Shown here one piece after another: positions 18,879 to 27,617 of a stretch of DNA of 64,000 nucleotides. The notes beneath the pieces are model-generated. The model searched no databases. It was not told where the DNA came from and saw only the letters and a program-made list of their open reading frames with translations. Positions within the stretch are counted from its first letter, which is position 1. Each line of letters begins with the position of its first letter. Source of the stretch: Chaetoderma sp. LZ-2023a (lineage: Eukaryota; Mollusca; Caudofoveata; Chaetodermatida; Chaetodermatidae); assembly GCA_034401795.1 (NCBI GenBank), contig CM067367.1, positions 56,949,108 through 57,013,107 on the forward strand, in the 5' to 3' direction. The position numbers were made by a program, and so were the translations under genes.

Positions 18879-21434
18879 ATCCATACGCCTCGGTTCCAGA
18901 TGGAAACACCGAGGTCGGTAATGGCGGGATTGAGGAAAGGAATGTGGTGTGTATCGATCGATCTGAAAGATGCATATTTCCACATTCCGATCAATCGGAG
19001 TTGGCACAGGTTTCTGAGATTTGCGTTTCAGAATCAAGTATGGGAGTTTACAGTTCTCCCGTTTGGCCTGTCGACAGCTCCGAGGGTTTTCACAAGAGTG
19101 GTCCTTGCGGTGACAGCGTTTTTCAGAAAAGAGAACGTGGCGCTACACACCTACATAGACGACTGGCTGCTCAAGGCAGACTCGGCAGCCAGGTTGAACG
19201 TGGATACTGCTCTGACTCTGAAGTTACTTTCAGATCTAGGCTGGTTAGTCAACGAGGAGAAATCCGAGTTGACACCCACTCAACATTTCGTTTATTTGGG
19301 GATGCGATTCGACCTCGAGGAGGGCAGGGTTTACCCGTCAGCGCCCAGAGTGGTGTCTCTGTTAGCCATCCTCGGGAGTTTTCGAGTGGGAAACCACATT
19401 CAGGCGAGGCGGTTCCTTCAGATGCTGGGCATGATGGTCTCCATGGAGCAGGTTATCCCGTACGCTGCTCTAATGCGAAGACCTATCCAGTTGTATCTGA
19501 TGTCTCTGTGGAAACAGAGAACAGAACCCCTGTCAAAACTGGTGCCAGTTTTGGAGCCGATAATATCGCATCTTCTATGGTGGAAACAGCGTCAGAATCT
19601 CCTAATAGGGGTTTCGCTGCACCTACCCCACCCCCAGCTGTCCGTTTACACGGATGCATCGCTGGAAGGGTGGGGTGCCTGCCTGGGAGAACACCAGGTC
19701 TCGGGCACATGGACTCTCCCGGAGAGTCAGCTGCATATCAATCTGTTGGAAATGATGGCAGTGGAACTGGCGTTGGAAGAATTCCTTCCGATGATCAGGG
19801 GCAAGGTGATATTGATACGGTCGGACAATTCGACAGTAGTATCATATATAAATCGCCAAGGAGGGACCAGGTCGCCCACCCTGTGCATCAGGGTGTGGCA
19901 CTTGATTCAATGGTGCAGGAATTACTCGGTTGTTTTGAAAGCAGCTCATATTCCTGGCCGATTGAACATTCTGGCGGATGCTTTGTCTCGCAGACAGAAT
20001 CCTGCCAACAGAATGGTCCCTCAACCCTCCAGTTCTACGACGGATCTTCGAGCATTGGGGCAAACCCAACGTGGACTTGTTCGCCACAAAGGAAAATGCT
20101 CAAATCATGACATATGTCTCGCCGATTCCAGATCCAAATGCCGTCGATACAGACGCTCTGGCGATAAGCTGGAGAGGGATGCACGCTTACGCGTATCCAC
20201 CCACCATTCTTCTACCGAAGGTATTGGTGAAGGTCAGGGAGGAACCGTGTCTGGTCCTGCTAATAGCGCCGTATTGGCCGAGCAGGGCGTGGTTCACGGA
20301 TCTTCTAGATCTGCTGGTGGAAAATCCTGTGCAGTTGCCCGAGATTCCGAACATAATCTCCCAGGCCAAGGGACGCTTCCTACACGAGCGTCCCGAAATG
20401 TTCAAATTGACTGCGTGGATGTTGTCAAACAACGTTCCACGTCGGAAGGCTTTTCTCGACAGGCTGCTGATTTCATCGCGGCTGCGAGAAGGAGGTCAAC
20501 CTTCAAGTCATATAACAACAAGGTTAACAGATTTGCAGACTGGTGTGAAGAAAAGGGTATTGATACCTTTCAATCCACTATTCAGCAAATAGCAGACTTT
20601 CTCTGTGAGCTGTTCTTTACAGGACTAGCTCCCGTCACAATTGCTGGATACAAGTCAGCTTTGGCATCAGTTATCCCTTGTCTAGCCAACAGGGATAGTC
20701 CAGAGGTGACCCAGTTAAACGTGATGTTGAAGGGAATGAGCAATCTCCGACCGAGACAACCGGTAGTCATTCCAGCCTGGAGTCTATCTTTAGTGCTTAA
20801 TGTACTGGCCAAGCACCCATTCGAACCGTTGCGTTCGGCTAGTCTAAAGCATTTGACTCTAAAGGCGGTTTTTCTATTGGCAGCTTCCTCAGCTAGAAGG
20901 CGCAGTGAGATCCATGCGCTTTCGGCAGAGAGGAACCGATTTATTGTTTCTGGAGAAGGTCTGCGTCTTCTGCCAAGAGCAGAATTTATGTCAAAGAACC
21001 AATCTTTGAGATATCCCGGCAAACCGATCATTATACCGAAGTTAACCAGGTTTGATCGTGATGCCAGTGTCTGGTGCCCGGTCCGTGCTTTGACTAAGTA
21101 CAAGAAACGGACTGACTCGTTACGGTCGAACGATAGACATCTGTGGATCTGCCATAAAAAGCCTTATGGCGCCGCATCCATGGATACTATCTCTCGTTGG
21201 GTGGTCGAATGCATTCAGACTACTCATGAGATGGCGACTGGGCACCAGGTGCAGGGCGTAAGGGCACACGATGTTAGAGGAATAGCCGCCTCGACCGCCC
21301 TTTACAATGGTGTTCCGTTAGAGGACATCATGGCCGTTGCACAATGGCACTGTGAGTCCTCATTTACGGATTACTATATGAGGGATGTGTCAGACTCAGC
21401 CAATCCACTCGCTTTAGCTGTTTTGAAACGATAG
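18879..21434 (+). CDS. RT-RNase H/YR fused frame of copy Z (5'-truncated)
   Basis: The frame enters in RT just after the fingers, has YIDD and all four RNase H acidic motifs, and then loses 2 bases (CAGACAGAGAATCC reads CAGACAGAATCC near 19996). This moves it into the YR frame, which runs to the normal YR stop with Arg, HxxR and Tyr motifs intact. The result is one open frame of about 850 codons with RT, RNase H and recombinase in series. The rest of the RT-RH C-terminus remains open in its own frame (19978-20592). As the left half is missing there is no promoter or start of its own; expression is doubtful. Confidence 0.7.
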   Translation: MHTPRFQMETPRSVMAGLRKGMWCVSIDLKDAYFHIPINRSWHRFLRFAFQNQVWEFTVLPFGLSTAPRVFTRVVLAVTAFFRKENVALHTYIDDWLLKADSAARLNVDTALTLKLLSDLGWLVNEEKSELTPTQHFVYLGMRFDLEEGRVYPSAPRVVSLLAILGSFRVGNHIQARRFLQMLGMMVSMEQVIPYAALMRRPIQLYLMSLWKQRTEPLSKLVPVLEPIISHLLWWKQRQNLLIGVSLHLPHPQLSVYTDASLEGWGACLGEHQVSGTWTLPESQLHINLLEMMAVELALEEFLPMIRGKVILIRSDNSTVVSYINRQGGTRSPTLCIRVWHLIQWCRNYSVVLKAAHIPGRLNILADALSRRQNPANRMVPQPSSSTTDLRALGQTQRGLVRHKGKCSNHDICLADSRSKCRRYRRSGDKLERDARLRVSTHHSSTEGIGEGQGGTVSGPANSAVLAEQGVVHGSSRSAGGKSCAVARDSEHNLPGQGTLPTRASRNVQIDCVDVVKQRSTSEGFSRQAADFIAAARRRSTFKSYNNKVNRFADWCEEKGIDTFQSTIQQIADFLCELFFTGLAPVTIAGYKSALASVIPCLANRDSPEVTQLNVMLKGMSNLRPRQPVVIPAWSLSLVLNVLAKHPFEPLRSASLKHLTLKAVFLLAASSARRRSEIHALSAERNRFIVSGEGLRLLPRAEFMSKNQSLRYPGKPIIIPKLTRFDRDASVWCPVRALTKYKKRTDSLRSNDRHLWICHKKPYGAASMDTISRWVVECIQTTHEMATGHQVQGVRAHDVRGIAASTALYNGVPLEDIMAVAQWHCESSFTDYYMRDVSDSANPLALAVLKR

Positions 21435-21932
21435 TTAGTGACCACACTGCTTTTCCCCTTTTTTCACTTTGGTAAGAAAAGAACCTAAAGCAGGCATGGT
21501 CAAGCGAGAGGATGTCAACCAGATTGTGTCACTGATGGCCGAACCGGTGTATGGTTGTAGGCGGTACGTCTGAAGTCCTGTTATCATAAGGTAATTCAAC
21601 AAGTGAGAGTTTTTTGTATTATGTATATGTATCATGTTCATTCATCTTATATATTCATGCTCATTCCCAGGCTAATACAAACGATATGCAGGGAGTAGTT
21701 AGCCCTCTTGGCATATTGGTGTTTCAGGCGAGATACATGTTCGTTAGTTCTCTCCCTTTTCTTAGGAGGAAAAAGGGGGGGGGGCTGTGACGCGAATGTG
21801 ATTCGGTTCCGTGAACTTGACGGTCCTTTTAGGTCTCCGTTAGTCAAGTTTGAAGTCTAAAATCTTTCTCCAAGGGGCAAAATTAGCATTTATGGCTTGC
21901 CCCTTCCCACCAGGTTACTGATCAAATCTGGT

Positions 21933-22034
21933 GTATATCAGAAGTAACAGAATGGTGAGTATTGATCGAAGGAGAATGCAGGAAATGTCAATTTCCCTTT
22001 CTCCGAGATCTAACAATACTCACCATTCTGTTAC
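21933..22034. repeat. internal complementary region of copy Z
   Basis: Complement of left and right ends abutted, as in X and Y. Confidence 0.83.
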
Positions 22035-22282
22035 GGACCCAGCCTCCCAGCCCCACGGAGGCAAGCCATAGTTTTCTCTTGTTTGGTGGCTATGCAAACA
22101 ATATGAGCTCTATGGTAAACGGGTACTCGGCAGTGGGGAGCCGGGTACCCGGTTCCCAGGAGTCGGTAAAGCTTTCTAAGTCTATAATCCTAGAGCCGCT
22201 GTCAGAGCCAGCTGTATATCAGAAGTAACAGAATGGTGAGTATTGTTAGATCTCGGAGAAAGGGAAATTGACATTTCCTGCA

Positions 22283-22926
22283 TTCCTGGCCGATTGAACA
22301 TTCTGGCGGATGCTTTGTCTCGCAGACAGAGAATCCTGCCAACAGAATGGTCCCTCAACCCTCCAGTTCTACGACGGATCTTCGAGCATTGGGGCAAACC
22401 CAACGTGGACTTGTTCGCCACAAAGGAAAATGCTCAAATCATGACATATGTCTCGCCGATTCCAGATCCAAATGCCGTCGATACAGACGCTCTGGCGATA
22501 AGCTGGAGAGGGATGCACGCTTACGCGTATCCACCCACCATTCTTCTACCGAAGGTATTGGTGAAGGTCAGGGAGGAACCGTGTCTGGTCCTGCTAATAG
22601 CGCCGTATTGGCCGAGCAGGGCGTGGTTCACGGATCTTCTAGATCTGCTGGTGGAAAATCCTGTGCAGTTGCCCGAGATTCCGAACATAATCTCCCAGGC
22701 CAAGGGACGCTTCCTACACGAGCGTCCCGAAATGTTCAAATTGACTGCCTGGATGTTGTCAAACAACGTTCCACGTCGGAAGGCTTTTCTCGACAGGCTG
22801 CTGATTTCATCGCGGCTGCGAGAAGGAGGTCAACCTTCAAGTCATATAACAACAAGGTTAACAGATTTGCAGACTGGTGTGAAGAAAAGGGTATTGATAC
22901 CTTTCAATCCACTATTCAGCAAATAG
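22283..22926 (+). pseudogene. RT-RNase H C-terminus of copy W (5'-truncated)
   Basis: Open frame from the last RNase H motif (LADALSRRQR) through the DIRS-type C-terminal segment to the usual stop. RT and most of RNase H are missing, so it cannot act. Confidence 0.75.
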
Positions 22927-23768
22927 CCGACTTTCTCTGTGAGCTGTTCTTTACAGGACTAGCTCCCGTCACAATTGCTGGATACAAGTCAGCTTTGGCA
23001 TCAGTTATCCCTTGTCTAGCCAACAGGGATAGTCCAGAGGTGGCCCAGTTAAACGTGATGTTGAAGGGAATGAGCAATCTCCGCCCGAGACAACCGGTAG
23101 TCATTCCAGCCTGGAGTCTATCTTTAGTGCTTAATGTACTGGCCAAGCACCCATTCGAACCGTTGCGTTCGGTTAGTCTAAAGCATTTGACTCTAAAGGC
23201 GGTCTTTCTATTGGCAGCTTCCTCAGCTAGAAGGCGCAGTGAGATCCATGCGCTTTCGGCAGAGAGGAACCGATTTATTGTTTCTGGAGAAGGTCTGCGT
23301 CTTCTGCCAAGAGCAGAATTTATGTCAAAGAACCAATCTTTGAGATATCCCGGCAAACCGATCATTATACCGAAGTTAACCAGGTTTGATCGTGATGCCA
23401 GTGTCTGGTGCCCGGTCCGTGCTTTGACTAAGTACAAGAAACGGACTGACTCGTTACGGTCGAACGATAGACATCTGTGGATCTGCCATAAAAAGCCTTA
23501 TGGCGCCGCATCCATGGATACTATCTCTCGTTGGGTGGTCGAATGCATTCAGACTACTCATGAGATGGCGACTGGGCACCAGGTGCAGGGCGTAAGGGCA
23601 CACGATGTTAGAGGAATAGCCGCCTCGACCGCCCTTTACAATGGTGTTCCGTTAGAGGACATCATGGCCGTTGCACAATGGCACTGTGAGTCCTCATTTA
23701 CGGATTACTATATGAGGGATGTGTCAGACTCAGCCAATCCACTCGCTTTAGCTGTTTTGAAACGATAG
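22347..23768 (+). CDS. tyrosine recombinase of copy W
   Basis: Uninterrupted frame covering the whole YR domain: ARRRSE, AHDVRG, QWHC and TDYYMRD are all present, and the stop is at the usual place. The upstream part overlaps the RT-RH remnant. The copy lacks its 5' half, so any expression would depend on readthrough from neighbouring copies. Confidence 0.7.
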   Translation: MVPQPSSSTTDLRALGQTQRGLVRHKGKCSNHDICLADSRSKCRRYRRSGDKLERDARLRVSTHHSSTEGIGEGQGGTVSGPANSAVLAEQGVVHGSSRSAGGKSCAVARDSEHNLPGQGTLPTRASRNVQIDCLDVVKQRSTSEGFSRQAADFIAAARRRSTFKSYNNKVNRFADWCEEKGIDTFQSTIQQIADFLCELFFTGLAPVTIAGYKSALASVIPCLANRDSPEVAQLNVMLKGMSNLRPRQPVVIPAWSLSLVLNVLAKHPFEPLRSVSLKHLTLKAVFLLAASSARRRSEIHALSAERNRFIVSGEGLRLLPRAEFMSKNQSLRYPGKPIIIPKLTRFDRDASVWCPVRALTKYKKRTDSLRSNDRHLWICHKKPYGAASMDTISRWVVECIQTTHEMATGHQVQGVRAHDVRGIAASTALYNGVPLEDIMAVAQWHCESSFTDYYMRDVSDSANPLALAVLKR

Positions 23769-24267
23769 TTAGTGACCACACTGCTTTTCCCCTTTTTTCA
23801 CTTTGGTAAGAAAAGAACCTAAAGCAGACATGGTCAAGCGAGAGGATGTCAACCAGATTGTGTCACTGATGGCCGAACCGGTGTATGGTTGTAGGCGGTA
23901 CGTCTGAAGTCCTGTTATCATAAGGTAATTCAACAAGTGAGAGTTTTTTGTATTATGTATATGTATCATGTTCATTCATCTTATATATTCATGCTCATTC
24001 CCAGGCTAATACAAGCGATATGCAGGGAGTAGTTAACCCTCTTGGCATATTGGTGTTTTCAGGCGAGATACATGTTCGTTAGTTCTCTCCCTTTTCTTAG
24101 GAGGAAAAAGGGGGGGGGGCTGTGACGCGAATGTGATTCGGTTCCGTGAACTTGACGGTCCTTTTAGGTCTCCGTTAGTCAAGTTTGAAGTCTAAAATCT
24201 TTCTCCAAGTGGCAAAATTAGCATGTATGGCTTGCCCCTTCCCACCAGGTTACTGATCAAATCTGGT

Positions 24268-24369
24268 GTATATCAGAAGTAACAGAATGGTGAGTATTGA
24301 TCGAAGGAGAATGCAGGAAATGTCAATTTCCCTTTCTCCGAGATCTAACAATACTCACCATTCTGTTAC
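24268..24369. repeat. internal complementary region of copy W
   Basis: Same arrangement as in the other family-1 copies. Confidence 0.83.
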
Positions 24370-24617
24370 GGACCCAGCCTCCCAGCCCCACGGAGGCAAG
24401 CCATAGTTTTCTCTTGTTTGGTGGCTATGCAAACAATATGAGCTCTATGGTAAACGGGTACTCGGCAGTGGGGAGCCGGGTACCCGGTTCCCAGGAGTCG
24501 GTAAAGCTTTCTAAGTCTATAATCCTAGAGCCGCTGTCAGGGCCAGCTGTATATCAGAAGTAACAGAATGGTGAGTATTGTTAGATCTCGGAGAAAGGGA
24601 AATTGACATTTCCTGCA

Positions 24618-26000
24618 GTCTGCGGCTGAGGCCAATCCGTTACCTTGCACCGGTTCCGCGCGGCTTGGTTTGTCAGCAGCCGTCATGGGAACGGGTGTGC
24701 CGGGCCAGGCGTGGTACTCGCCTGGTCCGGCAGCCGGACGTGGGGTGCCGTTGGCGCCCGTGTCCGGCTATGGTTCCGCGACTGTTACGGGTCCGTACGG
24801 TTTTCCGTGCGGACCTACCCCATGGACCGGAGTGTTTCATGGGGTGGCGGTGGAACCGTGTGGTAGCGGAGTGCCTGGCGTGTCAGCCGTGGCTCCTTGC
24901 CGGGAGGCCGTGCCTGGCAGACCCGTGAGCACGTCAACGGGTGACGTGTTTGCGGGGGTGTCTTCATCGGAGGTAGATTGGTCAGATGCTCTGGCGTGGC
25001 TAGCCAGGGTTGACCCGCCTGTGGTTTCGGCCACGGCCGATGAAGATGCGCCCCGCCCCGTCCGTCGGTTGCGTCGATTAGGACGGGGATTTTGCCCGCG
25101 GCCCGGATCCAGTCAGTGGGACTGGATCCACGGTTCATAGATTTGTTGGATGCTATTTATAGCAAACAACTAATGACCAAGGGTCAGCTCACTGTGGCCT
25201 CCAGGGAGGTGCGGGCAAGATGTCGTATTCCGCGGGGTGAATACGACAGGTATGGTGTAGTCCCGTCGGTCACGGAGGATGACCGATGGGTACTGGGAGT
25301 CCAGAGTGCCGGGTCGGGTGGCCCCGGTCCGGCACTAGTGGATAAGTCCCAGGTACACCAGGAAGAAGTCCTGTCCCTATGCGATGAGGGTGTGAGGGCA
25401 GCGATGAGCGCTGTCAATCACTCTTATCGTCTCCTTCAGTCGGTGTGGGCTGAAGCTGGGGCAGGCCACCCTGTGCCACCTGTGGCGCTCTCATGTGTTA
25501 ATGACGGCTTGGTGCTGTCAATGGACGCATTGGCAAGGGTGCAAGCGCGAGTGACGAAGTCCAGGAGGCAAATGGTCATTGACCATATGCGTCCGGCTAC
25601 GGCAGTCAAGGAGCGTCTTCTTGGGACGCCCCTGACAGGGCCTAGCATCTTTGGTGGCCAAGCGCGGGCCATCTTAGAGGACACCGCCAGTATCGCGCAG
25701 AATCGGTTAGCGGTAAAGCTAGAGCTAGTGCGGCAAGCGCACGCACTAGGGGCTGTGGGCAAACCGCTAACGGGGCAGCCTTCAAAGAAGCAGAAGAAGC
25801 ATAAGAGCAAGGCGAAAGCCAGGCCTGTTGCGACTTCTGTTTCAGCTGGGTTCTCGGAGCCGCCGCCGGCGAAGAAACCCAGGAAGGTTGTAGAGGCGCC
25901 TACCCTCCCCAATGTTGCTCCTGACCGCCCTAGAGGCGGGAAGGGGAAGGGTACGGGTAAGGCCTCAAAGGGCGGACAGAAGGGGCCGAAGCGTACCTGA
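24618..26000 (+). pseudogene. gag of copy V (partial, frameshifted)
   Basis: Carries the middle and C-terminus of Gag. A five-base insertion near 25055 (GCCCCGCCCCGTCC) breaks the frame. From 25092 it is open to the stop at 25998-26000, including the stretch deleted from X. This is the best reference for the Gag C-terminal 300 residues: a predicted helical region, a KKQKKHKSKAKA segment, PPPAKKPRK and a Gly/Lys tail. Confidence 0.78.
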
Positions 26001-27340
26001 GGGTACGCAAGCTCCCTTCATATCCGCCTGGACCGCGCCTGTGCGACAGGAACAGCGGTGCCAGTTATACCCGTCGTGCCTAGAACGAAATGGTTCTCAC
26101 TCTCTCTCGTTAAGAAAGAGGGGGGGGGGGGGGCGGACTGCGAGCCGGACAACCCCGTTAGACGTCGAGGCGTCTATGGTGGGTGGAAGGCTCATGCGTT
26201 TCGTCGAGGCCTGGCGAGGTGTGACGTCAGACAGTCTGGTCCTGGGATGGTTATCCCAGGGTTACATGCCGGAGTGGTGGGACTTTCCGCCACAAAATCT
26301 GTCTTTGGCACCTGTCTGGACACCCGTACCAAGGGAGCCAGATAAGTTAGAAGCCGTTCAAAAGGAAGTGTCGGGTTTGCTTCTGAAGGGAGCAATAAAA
26401 CCAGCAAACCGGAACACTCCAGGCTTCTATTCAAACATGTTCCTTGTCCCCAAGAGCACAGGGGGATGGAGACCCATACTCAATCTCAGGCCATTAAATT
26501 GGTTTATCCATACGCCTCGGTTCCAGATGGAAACGCCGAGGTCGGTAATGGCGGGATTGAGGAAAGGAATGTGGTGTGTATCGATCGATCTGAAAGATGC
26601 ATATTTCCACATTCCGATGAATCGGAGTTGGCACAGGTTTCTGAGATTTGCGTTTCAGAATCAAGTATGGGAGTTTGCAGTTCTCCCGTTTGGCCTGTCG
26701 ACAGCTCCGAGGGTTTTCACAAGAGTGGTCCTTGCGGTGACAGCGTTTCTCAGAAAAGAGAACGTGGCGGTACACACCTACATAGACGACTGGCTGCTCA
26801 AGGCAGACTCGGCAGCCAGGTTGAACGTGGATACTGCTCTGACTCTGAAGTTACTTTCAGATCTAGACTGGATAGTCAACGAGGAGAAATCCGAGTTGAC
26901 GCCCACTCAACATTTCGTTTATTTGGGGATGCGATTCGACCTCGAGGAGGGCAGGGTTTACCCGTCAGAGCCCAGAGTGGTGTCTCTGTTAGCCATCCTC
27001 AGGAGTTTTCGAGTGGGAAACCACATTCAGGCGAGGCGGTTCCTTCAGATGCTGGGCATGATGGTCTCCATGGAGCAGGTTATCCCGTACGCTGCTCTAA
27101 TGCGAAGACCTATCCAGTTGTATCTGATGTCTCTGTGGAAACAGAGAACAGAACCCCTGTCAAAACTGGTGCCAGTTTTGGAGCCGATAATATCGCATCT
27201 TCTATGGTGGAAACAGCGTCAGAATCTCCTAATAGGGGTTTCGCTGCACCTACCCCACCCCCAGCTGTCCGTTTACACGGATGCATCGCTGGAGGGGTGG
27301 AGTGCCTGCCTGGGAGAGCACCAGGTCTCGGGCACATGGA
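26001..27340 (+). pseudogene. RT-RNase H of copy V (truncated by copy U)
   Basis: RT with LPFG and YIDD, and the first RNase H motif (YTDAS), then interruption at 27340. The G-run at about 26120 is longer than in X: 16 bases between GAAA and CGG, against 12. After the Gag UGA the gag frame therefore enters the YR frame rather than the RT frame. The YR frame has a stop near 26343, caused by a C-to-T change. Confidence 0.8.
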
Positions 27341-27520
27341 TTCTCCTTCGATCAATACTCACCATTCTGTTACTTCTGATATACAGCTGGCCCTGACAGC
27401 GGCTCTAGGATTATAGACTTAGAAAGCTTTACCGACTCCTGGGAACCGGGTACTCGGCTCCCCACTGCCGAGTACCCGTTTACCATAGAGCTCATTCTTG
27501 TTTGCATAGCGACAAGAGCA
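27341..27520 (+). repeat. left inverted terminal repeat of copy U
   Basis: Complete left end, as in X and Y, preceded directly by the RNase H coding sequence of V. Confidence 0.85.
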
Positions 27521-27617
27521 ATACATGCTTTTTGCATTAAGGATTTTAGTGTTTTAAAATAATCTAAGTCTTTAATCAGTGATAGTTTGTGTGTTCTGAA
27601 AGGATTAACTAAGGACT

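Larger units (their letters stand above)
18879..22282 (+). mobile_element. DIRS copy Z (family 1), right-hand remainder only
   Basis: Begins inside RT (ATCCATACGCC, directly after the right end of Y) and runs through RNase H, YR, ICR (21933-22034) and right terminal repeat to TTTCCTGCA at 22282. Its left half is not present left of Y, where nested insertion would put it. The sequence is close to copies X and W. Confidence 0.85.
22283..24617 (+). mobile_element. DIRS copy W (family 1), right-hand remainder only
   Basis: Begins at the end of RNase H (TTCCTGGCCGATTG) directly after the right end of Z. It contains the RT-RH C-terminus, YR, the ICR (24268-24369) and a right terminal repeat ending at 24617. 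No left half is present. Confidence 0.85.
24618..27340 (+). mobile_element. DIRS copy V (family 1), internal segment
   Basis: Begins in gag (GTCTGCGGCTGAGG) directly after the right end of W. It ends in RNase H at GGCACATGGA, where the left end of copy U begins. Both boundaries are insertions of other family-1 copies. The sequence is somewhat diverged from X/Z/W. Confidence 0.83.

Noticed and set aside
18879..24617. Z and W as independent 5'-truncated insertions (LINE-like)
   Set aside because: DIRS elements do not integrate by target-primed truncation. The order of right ends and the NTC flanks fit nested insertion with lost left arms better, though assembly error is not excluded.
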